Part shown: positions 25,616 through 33,597 of the stretch, in pieces
Numbering within the stretch: the first letter of the stretch is position 1
How the letters are laid out: every line of letters starts with the position of its first letter
From: Marispirochaeta sp964554875
GTDB taxonomy: Bacteria > Spirochaetota > Spirochaetia > JC444 > Marispirochaetaceae
DNA length: 64,000 nt
NCBI GenBank assembly: GCA_964554875.1
Contig: CAZKQJ010000024.1
Span: 7,916 to 71,915 of the forward strand
Direction: 5' to 3'
The notes under the pieces: model-generated
The model's database searches: none
The model's input: only the letters and a program-made list of their open reading frames with translations
What the model was told of the DNA's origin: nothing
Position numbers and translations under genes: made by a program

Positions 25616-27997
25616 ATGTCGTATCTGGACAATCCCATCCGGCTGCAGGAAGTACGCAGCTTCTATCTTAAACGTCTTTTGAAACCAAAACTGACCTCGG
25701 AACGGGCGGATATCGTAACCAGGTCCTATGCCCGTACCGAGGGGGCTCATCCCGTAACCCGCCGGGCGGAGGCCCTCAAGGATATCCTGGCGGAGATAAG
25801 TATCTACATCGAACCATGGGAGCTCCTGGCGGGGAACCTCGGACCGGAACCGGTCTCCGCTCCTGTTTTTCCCGAGGGAGGGGCCGATTTCATCCTGGAA
25901 GAAATGGACAGCTACGGCACCCGGCCGGGGGACAAGTTCGAAGTCAGCGAAGAGACCAAGAAAGAGCTCAAGAGGATCCTTCCCCTGTGGAAGGGCAAGA
26001 CCCTCAAGGAATACGGCCTCTCCCTGATGCCTGAAGGTCCGGTGCGGATGCGGGAAGCCGGGGTATTCTCCGCGGAGAACATGCTGACCTGCGGGACAGG
26101 CCATTTTCTGCCGGATTACACCACGGTCATGGGGAAGGGGTTCCGGGGAATCAGCGAGGAGGCGGAAGCCGCCCTTATGACCCTGGACTTGAGCCGTGAA
26201 GAGGGATACGAAAAGCGTATTTTTTACGAGGCTGTGCTGACCATCTGCTCCGCCATCAGGGACTTCTCCCTCCGTTACGCCGAGCTGGCCGATTCCATGG
26301 CTGTCGGAGAAAAAGACGAAGAACGACGAACGGAACTGGCCGGAATTGCGAAGGTCTGCCGCAGGGTTCCCTGGGAGCCCGCTTCCGGTTTTACCGAGGC
26401 CGTCCAGAGCCTCTGGATGACCCACCTTGTCTGTTATATCGACTCCAACGGCTACGGGGTAACCCTGGGACGCTCCGCCTCCTACCTCTATCCCTGGTAC
26501 CGATCCAGCATCGCTTCCGGAGAGATCGATCGGAAGGAGGCATTGTCCCTTCTGGTAAGCCTCTTTTTCAAGACCAACGATATTCTGAAGCTCTACAACA
26601 ACAACGCCGCTCAGAATTACGGCGGATTTCCCGTAGGGCAGCCTGTTCAGCTGGGGGGAATCGATGCCGCCGGAGAGGACGATACCAACGAACTGAGTTT
26701 TCTCTTTCTGGAGGCGGAAAAAAGGGTAAAACTCTATCAGCCGGATATCGGCTTTCTATGGACGGAAAAGATCGACCCTGACTTTTTTCAGGCGGCGACC
26801 GAACTGGTGGCAAGCAACTCAAAACCCAAGTTTTTCAACTACCATGTGGGTTCCGCCATGTACCGTCAGGCGGGATTGTCTGAAGAGACCGCCAGAAAAG
26901 ACTGGGCCTTTATCGGCTGTGTCGAATACGGGGTGCCGGGTAAAACCTGGACCTGGGCCGATGCCGCCATGTTCAACCTTGCCAAATGCCTTGAACTGGC
27001 CCTGAACGACGGGATAGACCCGGTAAGCGGCAGCCGACTCGGCCCCCAGACTGGAAGCCCGGAAGACTTTACGGACTTCGATCAGTTTCTCTCCGCCCTG
27101 CAGCGTCAGATCGCCTACATGTTCGACCTTACAGTCCAGGGCATAACCGCCCTGCAGGTTGCACACAAACACCGCTGGCCGGAACCCTATGAATCCCTGC
27201 TGGTCGACGGCTGCATGCAGAGCGGCAAGGAGGTAAACCAGGGCGGTGCCACGTCCTACCACACGGGTGTACAGTTTGTCGGATTCGCCACAGTGGTAGA
27301 TTCCCTGCTGGCGGTAAAACACTTTGTTTTTGACAACCGGAGCATCAGCTTCCGGGACCTGGCGGACAACCTCAGGGATAATTTCAGGGATAACGAGATA
27401 CTCCGGGTACGACTGCTGCGGGAGACACCCCGCTTCGGCATGGACCGGGATGATATAAACAGCCTGGCGGGGGAGATCTTTACCTTCTGCTGCGACACTG
27501 CAGGCCGTTACCGGGACATCTGGGGAGGGCTCTATACCGCCAGTCTCTACAGCCTTACCGCACACGTGGGCTTCGGAGCACGGGTAGGAGCGACCCCGGA
27601 CGGACGAAAAGCCTTCTCTCCCCTCTCCGACGCCAGTTCTCCCTCCCAGGGGCTGCAGAACGGCTCCGTTACCGAGATATTCGCCACCCAGGCAAAACTG
27701 CCGCACCACAAGGCCATAAACGGTACCCTGCTGAACATGAAGCTGAACAAAAAGCTGTTGTCGGGAGCAGAGGGAACAGCCATGCTGCAGAACCTGATCA
27801 GTACCTACTTCAAACTGGGGGGCTTTCATGTGCAGTTCAACGTAGTGGACGTGGAGGTACTGAAGGATGCCCAGGCAAATCCGGACAAGTATCCCGATTT
27901 CCTGATCCGGGTCGCCGCCTACGTAACCAACTGGAACCAGCTGAGCCGGGACGTACAGAACGAGATAATATCCCGGGCCGAGATGGAGAGGTTCTGA
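25616..27997 (+). CDS. Glycyl-radical enzyme family protein with Ala in place of the radical Gly
   Basis: 793 residues, full length for the pyruvate formate-lyase/glycerol dehydratase family. The thiyl-radical loop is GCVEYGVPGKTWTW, with Cys435 and Glu437 both present; Tyr438 replaces the frequent Pro. The C-terminal glycyl-radical motif, normally RVxGY, reads IRVAAYVTNW. It aligns without gaps to the glycerol-dehydratase-type end (LSRDVQNEIISRAE), so Ala768 (GCC) sits exactly where the radical glycine should be. The frame is intact and an activase gene follows five bases later. Either one base (GGC to GCC) is wrong, the protein is inactive as a classical enzyme, or it uses another radical carrier. 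The substrate is unknown. It ends the TRAP 2 / CoA-transferase / hydratase operon with its activase. Confidence 0.88.
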   Translation: MSYLDNPIRLQEVRSFYLKRLLKPKLTSERADIVTRSYARTEGAHPVTRRAEALKDILAEISIYIEPWELLAGNLGPEPVSAPVFPEGGADFILEEMDSYGTRPGDKFEVSEETKKELKRILPLWKGKTLKEYGLSLMPEGPVRMREAGVFSAENMLTCGTGHFLPDYTTVMGKGFRGISEEAEAALMTLDLSREEGYEKRIFYEAVLTICSAIRDFSLRYAELADSMAVGEKDEERRTELAGIAKVCRRVPWEPASGFTEAVQSLWMTHLVCYIDSNGYGVTLGRSASYLYPWYRSSIASGEIDRKEALSLLVSLFFKTNDILKLYNNNAAQNYGGFPVGQPVQLGGIDAAGEDDTNELSFLFLEAEKRVKLYQPDIGFLWTEKIDPDFFQAATELVASNSKPKFFNYHVGSAMYRQAGLSEETARKDWAFIGCVEYGVPGKTWTWADAAMFNLAKCLELALNDGIDPVSGSRLGPQTGSPEDFTDFDQFLSALQRQIAYMFDLTVQGITALQVAHKHRWPEPYESLLVDGCMQSGKEVNQGGATSYHTGVQFVGFATVVDSLLAVKHFVFDNRSISFRDLADNLRDNFRDNEILRVRLLRETPRFGMDRDDINSLAGEIFTFCCDTAGRYRDIWGGLYTASLYSLTAHVGFGARVGATPDGRKAFSPLSDASSPSQGLQNGSVTEIFATQAKLPHHKAINGTLLNMKLNKKLLSGAEGTAMLQNLISTYFKLGGFHVQFNVVDVEVLKDAQANPDKYPDFLIRVAAYVTNWNQLSRDVQNEIISRAEMERF

Positions 27998-28002
27998 ATA
28001 CC

Positions 28003-28941
28003 ATGGGGAATGCTGTCAGCGACGAAACCAGGGGTATAGTATTCAACTGCGAATCCTTCAGTCTGCACAACGGCCCGGGAATACGCACAACCCTCTTCCT
28101 CAAGGGCTGCCCCCTGCGCTGTCTCTGGTGCGCGAACCCTGAAAGCTGGAGCATGGAGGCCGAGGTCAGCTACAACCGGGAACTCTGCATTCCGGAATGC
28201 CGAGAATGTGAAAAGATTGCCGGAAGCCTGCTTTCCGAACGGGACAGGGAGGGAAAAATCCTTATTCCTCCCGGCATTCCGCGAACCGATGCCACCCTTG
28301 TAGAAGCTGCCGGAGCCTGTCCCGCCCGGGCGCTTTCGGTGGAAGGCTACGCCGTCTCAGTGGAGGATGCGGTACAGCTGCTCTGCAAGGACCGGCCGTT
28401 TTTCGACGAGTCGGGAGGCGGGGTGACCCTTTCCGGGGGAGAACCCCTTCTTCAGCCGGAATTCTCAGCCGCCCTCCTGCGCCGTTTAAAGAGCGAGGGA
28501 ATACACACAGCCCTGGATACCTGCGGGGATGCGGCACCTGAGATATACAGGAAGGTGAGCAAACTCGCGGACCTTGTCCTTTTCGACTTCAAGGCTGCCG
28601 GCAGTGATGTCCACCGGGAATGGACCGGAAAATCCAATGAGCGGATACTGGCAAACCTTGAGCATACTGCCGCTGAACGTCCGCAGCAGCTGAGGGTACG
28701 CATTCCCTTTATTCCCGGGCTCAACGGAACTGAAAATGAGATGTCTGCCATGGCGAAGGTATTAAAAGCCCTGGGAATATCCCGGGCTGATTTGCTACCC
28801 TACCACCGTCTGGGAATTCACAAGTACCGGCAGCAGGGAAAGGAATATACCCTGGGCTCAGTAACTGTCCCGGTTTCCGAAACTCTGCAGGAGGCTGTTC
28901 AGATCTTCCGGGACCTGGGAGTGGAACTGTGCATTCAGTAA
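28003..28941 (+). CDS. Glycyl-radical enzyme activating protein (radical SAM)
   Basis: 312 residues. GCPLRCLWC (Cys36, Cys40, Cys43) is the radical-SAM CxxxCxxC motif. An inserted ferredoxin-like segment has Cys62, Cys66, Cys69 and Cys106 (GACPARAL), enough for one auxiliary 4Fe-4S cluster. SGGEPLLQ is the SAM-binding GGE motif. The enzyme should abstract hydrogen from the glycine of its partner, encoded directly upstream. That partner lacks the glycine, so its target is uncertain. Another glycyl-radical protein elsewhere in the genome is possible. Confidence 0.92.
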   Translation: MGNAVSDETRGIVFNCESFSLHNGPGIRTTLFLKGCPLRCLWCANPESWSMEAEVSYNRELCIPECRECEKIAGSLLSERDREGKILIPPGIPRTDATLVEAAGACPARALSVEGYAVSVEDAVQLLCKDRPFFDESGGGVTLSGGEPLLQPEFSAALLRRLKSEGIHTALDTCGDAAPEIYRKVSKLADLVLFDFKAAGSDVHREWTGKSNERILANLEHTAAERPQQLRVRIPFIPGLNGTENEMSAMAKVLKALGISRADLLPYHRLGIHKYRQQGKEYTLGSVTVPVSETLQEAVQIFRDLGVELCIQ

Positions 28942-28950
28942 ATAAGTGAC

Positions 28951-29625
28951 CTATCTCCCGACCTGAGACTCCTGGACCATATTGCCCTGGATGACCAGGG
29001 TGAGAACCCGGATTTTACTGTTTTCAATATGCCGGGTAAGCAGTTCGGAGGCTTTTTCGATATCCCGAATGCAGAGGGCGTCTATCAGCTCTATATGCTC
29101 CTGAATGGTGACATCCTTGGAAAACTGCTGTTTCAGGCTCAGTTCCCTGAAGGTCTGGGTAAGCCGGTATAACTGGTCCAGCATACGGATAAGACGGCGT
29201 CTGCCGCTGGACTGAATCAGATAGGAATGGAAATATCCGTCCACCCTGGCGTGCTCCTGAAAGCTCATATTCTCCTTCAGGCCCAGAATAAGGGCCTTCA
29301 TCTCCAGCAGCTTCTGAATGCTCAGGGAGTTTGCCGCCCTGCGCAGGGCCAGGGATTCGAGCTCCCGGCGAAGTTCGTAGATATCCTCCAGATCGTCCGC
29401 GGTGAAGGGAAAAATGCGGGCGCCCCTCTTTGGCAGGATCTCTATGAGATGGTCCTGCTCGAGGTTCTGCAGGACACTGCGCACCGGCGACCTGCTCACA
29501 TTGAATTCCCGGGCCAGAAGGTCTTCCCTGAGCCAGGTGTCTTCGGGATACTCGTTCTGAATTATCCGGTTGAACAGGGTAGTATAAATTTCGTGCCGTG
29601 TAGTTTTGTTACTCTTCTTTTCCAT
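28951..29625 (-). CDS. GntR regulator, FadR/FCD subfamily (paralogue 1)
   Basis: 224 residues. The winged helix-turn-helix (LAREFNVSRSPVRSVLQNL, about 34-52) is followed by an all-helical FCD effector domain with the usual acidic and His residues (RVDGYFHSYL, QEHIELIDAL). It lies between the glycyl-radical operon, which is convergent, and TRAP transporter 3, which is divergent. Palindromic TTGTATACAA-type sites in the divergent region are its likely operators. It is clearly paralogous to the GntR protein at 44.7 kb, sharing FPFTADDLEDI and GRRRLI stretches. Confidence 0.9.
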   Translation of the reverse strand: MEKKSNKTTRHEIYTTLFNRIIQNEYPEDTWLREDLLAREFNVSRSPVRSVLQNLEQDHLIEILPKRGARIFPFTADDLEDIYELRRELESLALRRAANSLSIQKLLEMKALILGLKENMSFQEHARVDGYFHSYLIQSSGRRRLIRMLDQLYRLTQTFRELSLKQQFSKDVTIQEHIELIDALCIRDIEKASELLTRHIENSKIRVLTLVIQGNMVQESQVGR

Positions 29626-29665
29626 AATGTCCCAACCTTAATTATTATTACACGGGCCTGAGGTG

Positions 29666-29780
29666 TTGTATACAAGAAAATTCTCACTTTTTCTCATCCA
29701 AAGGGGATAAAACGACACACCTTGTATACAGTTTCCATAAAGTCCATCGCGCTACCTTACAAAATATCATTTATGTATAC
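29666..29780. promoter_or_regulatory. Three GTATAC-type operators between GntR and TRAP transporter 3
   Basis: TTGTATACAA (29666-29675) is a perfect 10-bp palindrome and CTTGTATACAG (29721-29731) is nearly so. TATGTATACGA (29773-29783) shares the GTATAC core (29775-29780). Spacings of about 57 and 52 bases suggest cooperative binding of the FadR-type regulator. The first two would control the regulator itself and the third the transporter. Confidence 0.6.
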
Positions 29781-29806
29781 GATCAGCTGGGCCGCTGGAA
29801 AACCAT

Positions 29807-29835
29807 TTGACGTACATCCATTCTCATAGTATAAC
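29807..29835 (+). promoter_or_regulatory. Promoter of TRAP transporter 3
   Basis: TTGACG (29807-29812), 17 bases and TATAAC (29830-29835) match the sigma-70 consensus at five of six positions each. The third GTATAC operator ends 27 bases upstream of the -35. Confidence 0.75.
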
Positions 29836-29901
29836 AGTATGTAGCAACTCAGATACCTACGGGTTGTACTACATTAATATCTTGTGGAAAAGGAGTTTTT
29901 C

Positions 29902-31062
29902 ATGCAAGGAAAAAAATGGATAGGTAAACTGTCCATTTCTCTCTTGGTAGTGTTGTCTCTTCTTGCCGTTTCGTGCGCCAAAGAAGAACCCGCCCAGGCA
30001 GCAGCCCCCGCTGCTCCCGCCGCATCTCAGCAGGCAGCATCTTCTGATGCAATCCCCGACATGATCGACATGACCATGCCTTCGAGTACCGTTACTCTTC
30101 GGCTGGCTTACGACGACCCGACCCTCTGGCCCAAGCAGGCAAACGTTCCCGACCCCGAGCATGCCCAGGCACTGCTCTTCAAGGATTACGTAGAGAGCCA
30201 GACCGGCGGAGCCGTCAAGATCGATCTCTACGGCGCCGGACAGCTTGGTACCTACCGGGAAACCCTGGAAATGGTTCAGCAGGGATCCATGGACATCAAC
30301 ATCGGTACCGGATCTCTCGGGTCCTTCTTTGATCCCTTCCAGATCTTCACCATCCCCTACCTCTTCAGCTCAGACGACATTGCTGTCGGCTACTTCGAGC
30401 GGAGCGAATGGTGGGCAGACCTGATGGACCAGATGGAAAACGAAACCGGCATGAAGTACCTCGGCATGGGTCAGAACGGCTGGAGAAACTTTACCAACAA
30501 TGTTCGCGAGATCCGCAAACCCGAGGACCTCAAGGGTATCAAGTTCCGCGTTATGCAGAGCCCCGTATACGTCCGCATGATCGAGTCCATGGGCGGAAGC
30601 GCTGTTCCCATCGCCTGGAACGAGCTCTACACCGCACTGCAGACCGGCGTTGTCGACGGCGAAGAGAACCCAATCTCCTCCATCGCCCTGGGAAAACTTC
30701 AGGAAGTTCAGAAGTACCTGACCATGGACGGCCACGTATGGTCGGAAAACGTTATGGTTATGAACAGCCGGAAATTCAACCAGATGCCCATCGGGGTCCA
30801 GCAGATCCTGGTTCAGGGTGGTATGCTGGCAGCCCGGGCCAACAACGTTGCAGAGCGAATGGTATCCAACATCGTCAAGTTCGAGGAAGTCGCCGCACAG
30901 ATGCAGGTTTACTTCCCCACCGCCGGCGAAAAGGCTGAATTCCGGAAGGTATCCCAGCCCGCGGTTATCGAATACCTGGAAGGCGAGCTTGGAAAAGACA
31001 TGGTCGAAGGCTTCCTGACCAGCGTCAAACAGATGGAAGCAGAACTCGGTTGGAGACGATAG
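29902..31062 (+). CDS. TRAP transporter 3, substrate-binding lipoprotein (DctP family)
   Basis: About 386 residues. The signal peptide ends in LLAVSC, a lipobox, so this binding protein is membrane-anchored, unlike the other two. A low-complexity Ala/Pro linker (PAQAAAPAAPAAS) separates the anchor from the domain. DctP features are GIKFRVMQSPVYV with the ligand Arg and QTGVVDGEENP with the Asn. The start at ATG 29902 follows AAGGAG; the earlier GTG at 29884 is not favoured. It is under the GntR sites described above. Confidence 0.92.
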   Translation: MQGKKWIGKLSISLLVVLSLLAVSCAKEEPAQAAAPAAPAASQQAASSDAIPDMIDMTMPSSTVTLRLAYDDPTLWPKQANVPDPEHAQALLFKDYVESQTGGAVKIDLYGAGQLGTYRETLEMVQQGSMDINIGTGSLGSFFDPFQIFTIPYLFSSDDIAVGYFERSEWWADLMDQMENETGMKYLGMGQNGWRNFTNNVREIRKPEDLKGIKFRVMQSPVYVRMIESMGGSAVPIAWNELYTALQTGVVDGEENPISSIALGKLQEVQKYLTMDGHVWSENVMVMNSRKFNQMPIGVQQILVQGGMLAARANNVAERMVSNIVKFEEVAAQMQVYFPTAGEKAEFRKVSQPAVIEYLEGELGKDMVEGFLTSVKQMEAELGWRR

Positions 31063-31086
31063 TCTCTTCTCACCTTTTTTCTACCG

Positions 31087-31142
31087 ACACCCCCCGGGGT
31101 GTTGCGATGGCAGTCCGCTTTCACAGGCGGGCTGCCGTCTTT
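31087..31142 (+). terminator. Hairpins between dctP and dctQ of TRAP transporter 3
   Basis: ACACCCC/GGGGTGT (31087-31102) is followed by GGCAGTCCGC (31109-31118) pairing with GCGGGCTGCC (31127-31136) through one T-G wobble, then GTCTTT. It sits in the same place as the hairpins of the other two TRAP operons. Confidence 0.7.
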
Positions 31143-31180
31143 ATCTAATCTACTTCGCTATCAATTGGAGATAATCACCA

Positions 31181-31696
31181 ATGGTAAAATATCTGAAACA
31201 AGCCAGTGACATTGTGCATGTGGTCACCAAGTGGTGGCTCTTTGCCTATGTCCTGGCCGTAACTGTTCTGGCGGTTGTCGGCGTCTTCTTCCGTGCCATC
31301 GGGAACTCCCTTTCGTGGAACGAGGAGCTGATGCGCTGGATACTCATCGGAATCGGTTACATCGGAGCCGCGGTGGCCCTCAAGGAACGGAGCCACATCG
31401 GTATTGAGTTCTTCATTACCCGCATGAACCCGAAAGTACGCAAGTTTTCCATCATTGTCGGATACCTGGCAATTGTTCTGTTTCTGCTCGTTGTGCTCAT
31501 CTACGGCTACATGTCAGCGGATGTCGCCTGGCGACAAAAAGGTTCCATCATACGGGTTCCCATGTACTGGGTAAAATTAAACCTGCCCCTGGGCTCACTG
31601 TTCATGCTCGTTCACATGACCTACTTTACTGTCGGGTTTTTTAAGGAAAAAGGCGACGACCGTGAGTACCTGCTGAGCGGCGGACACGACTTTTAA
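31181..31696 (+). CDS. TRAP transporter 3, small permease (DctQ family)
   Basis: 171 residues with four membrane helices, the first near residues 18-40. SLSWNEELMRWILIGIGYIG and KERSHIGIEF are family signatures. A weak ribosome site (GGAGAT) precedes the ATG, and the upstream hairpin may limit its expression relative to the binding protein. It partners with the DctM protein encoded 17 bases downstream. Confidence 0.9.
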   Translation: MVKYLKQASDIVHVVTKWWLFAYVLAVTVLAVVGVFFRAIGNSLSWNEELMRWILIGIGYIGAAVALKERSHIGIEFFITRMNPKVRKFSIIVGYLAIVLFLLVVLIYGYMSADVAWRQKGSIIRVPMYWVKLNLPLGSLFMLVHMTYFTVGFFKEKGDDREYLLSGGHDF

Positions 31697-31713
31697 GGGA
31701 GCCGGAGAGTTTT

Positions 31714-33009
31714 ATGAATATTGCAGTATACACAATGGTCTTTCTATTTGTAATTCTACTGATAATCGGCGTCCCCATAGCATTTGTTCTGGGACTCGTA
31801 CCCCTCATCTACCTGCTCTTTTTCCAGGGGCTTCCCCTTATTGCCATCGCATCGAAGCTTTTCGGCGGTATCGATAACTACGTGCTCCTGGCCCTGCCCT
31901 TCTTTATTCTCGCCGGCAACATCATGAACAATACGGGAATAACGAAGGACCTGGTCAACTTTGCGCGCCTTCTGGTCGGTCGTGTCCGGGGTGCCCTGGC
32001 ACAGGTCAACATTGTCGTCAGTATTGCCTTCGCCGGTCTCACCGGAGCGGCAGTGGCGGACACAGCGGCCATCGGTTCCATTCTGATCCCCGCCATGAAG
32101 GAAGAGGGCTACTCCGCCGAGTACGCCGCAGCGGTTACTACGGCATCGTCGGTTATCGGCCCAATAATACCCCCCAGCATCATCATGGTAATCTACGCTT
32201 CGGTTACCGGCGAGTCCGTAGGGGCCCTCTTTATGGGCGGCTTTCTCCCCGGTCTCGCTGTAGCCCTCTCCCTGATGATTCTGGCGTACATTTACGCAAT
32301 TCGAAACAACCACCCGAAACGGACCGAAAGAATCAGCGCCAAGGAAGCCCTGTACATAATCCGCCGATCCGTACTGGCAATGCTGGTACCCCTTATTATT
32401 ATCGGGGGTATCCTGACCGGTGTCTTTACCCCCACGGAAGCCGCCGCGGTCGCCTGTCTCTACGCTTTTCTGGTAGGCGTTTTCTACTACAAAACCCTTA
32501 CCGTAAAGAACATGATCGACAGCATCATCGATGCCGGAAGGGTCTCCGCAACAATTCTTCTGATCATCTCCGCCAGCCAGCTCTTCAGCATGGTCCTGAC
32601 CATCGAGAGAATACCGGAGCATATCGCGGAAGTCATGACCTCCGTCATTACCAACAAGTATGTCTTCCTGCTGGTCGTTAATATACTGTTCTTGTTTATG
32701 GGAATGGTTATGGAGATATCCGCCAGCGTTATCATGCTCACCCCGATTCTGCTGCCCCTGGCAATGGAGTACGGTGTGCATCCCCTGCACTTTGCCCTGA
32801 TCATGCTGGTAAACCTGAACATCGGTCTTACCACACCGCCTGTGGGGGTATGTCTCTTTACGGCTGTGCCGATTGCCAAGTGTTCCGTAGAGAAGATGGT
32901 TCCCAAGGTAATGCCCTTTGTGATTGCCGAAATGATAGCGGTACTGTTTATTACCTATATTCCCGAGATCACCCTCTTTCTGCCGAGACTCACGGGCTTT
33001 ATCGAATAA
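31714..33009 (+). CDS. TRAP transporter 3, large permease (DctM family)
   Basis: 431 residues, about 12 membrane helices. Signatures include LLALPFFILAGNIMN, AFAGLTGAAVADTAAIGSI, SSVIGPIIPPSIIMVIY and GLTTPPVGVCLF. It provides the translocation channel for the third TRAP system. The operon ends in a strong terminator. No catabolic gene follows directly, so the substrate cannot be inferred from downstream neighbours. Confidence 0.93.
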   Translation: MNIAVYTMVFLFVILLIIGVPIAFVLGLVPLIYLLFFQGLPLIAIASKLFGGIDNYVLLALPFFILAGNIMNNTGITKDLVNFARLLVGRVRGALAQVNIVVSIAFAGLTGAAVADTAAIGSILIPAMKEEGYSAEYAAAVTTASSVIGPIIPPSIIMVIYASVTGESVGALFMGGFLPGLAVALSLMILAYIYAIRNNHPKRTERISAKEALYIIRRSVLAMLVPLIIIGGILTGVFTPTEAAAVACLYAFLVGVFYYKTLTVKNMIDSIIDAGRVSATILLIISASQLFSMVLTIERIPEHIAEVMTSVITNKYVFLLVVNILFLFMGMVMEISASVIMLTPILLPLAMEYGVHPLHFALIMLVNLNIGLTTPPVGVCLFTAVPIAKCSVEKMVPKVMPFVIAEMIAVLFITYIPEITLFLPRLTGFIE

Positions 33010-33034
33010 TTCTGAACACCAGGTAGTTCAAGCT

Positions 33035-33070
33035 AAAAGCCGGCGAAGTATACGCTTCCGCCGGCTTTTT
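33035..33070. terminator. Terminator after TRAP operon 3
   Basis: AAAAGCCGGCG and CGCCGGCTTTTT form a long stem with inner AAG/CTT pairing and a TATA-containing loop, followed by a T run. Confidence 0.9.
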
Positions 33071-33109
33071 AATTTTCGCCTTCCGATACCCCACTTCCGA
33101 AACCCAAGA

Positions 33110-33138
33110 TTGACAATGACTGCCGGCTGACCTATGCT
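33110..33138 (+). promoter_or_regulatory. Promoter of the PTS EIIA-like gene, possibly leaderless
   Basis: TTGACA (33110-33115), 17 bases and TATGCT (33133-33138). The expected start of transcription, near 33145, is only a few bases before ATG 33148, and no ribosome site precedes the ATG. Confidence 0.65.
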
Positions 33139-33147
33139 TAGACTGTC

Positions 33148-33597
33148 ATGCTGAAGGAGTCACTGAAAGAGGATCTGGTACTGGTTGATTTCGACGGAAC
33201 AAGCAAGGAGGAGGTCATCGATAAACTCCTGGATCTTTTAGCCTCAAGCGGCAAAGTAAAGGACAGGGAACAGGCCAGGCAGGATGTCAAGGCAAACGAA
33301 GCTGCCATGTCAACGGGAATGCAGCACGGTATTGCAATTCCTCATGCAAAAACCGACGCTGTCGACGAGCTCCTGTCTGCAGTTCTGATCACCCGTAATT
33401 CGGTCGACTATCAGTCGATGGACGGAAAACCTGCCCGGATCTTTATCATGACCCTCTCGCCAAAAGACGATACCGGTCCCCATCTCCGTTTTCTGGCGGA
33501 GATCGGGAAAATCCTGAAAAAGCGCCGGCTTCGCAAGCGGATTCTCGCGGCAGGCAGCAACAGCGAATTGTACAGGATTCTTACATCCGAAGGATAA
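33148..33597 (+). CDS. PTS fructose/nitrogen-type EIIA domain protein (PtsN-like)
   Basis: 149 residues, a single EIIA domain of the fructose/mannitol/Ntr class. His66 in HGIAIPHAKTD is the phosphorylation site. No EIIB or EIIC gene is nearby, so a regulatory role like that of EIIA-Ntr is more likely than sugar transport. EIIA-Ntr proteins are known to influence K+ transport in some bacteria, and the cation antiporter operon next door makes a similar link attractive but unproven. Its 3' end overlaps the convergent last antiporter gene by 17 bases. Confidence 0.85.
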   Translation: MLKESLKEDLVLVDFDGTSKEEVIDKLLDLLASSGKVKDREQARQDVKANEAAMSTGMQHGIAIPHAKTDAVDELLSAVLITRNSVDYQSMDGKPARIFIMTLSPKDDTGPHLRFLAEIGKILKKRRLRKRILAAGSNSELYRILTSEG

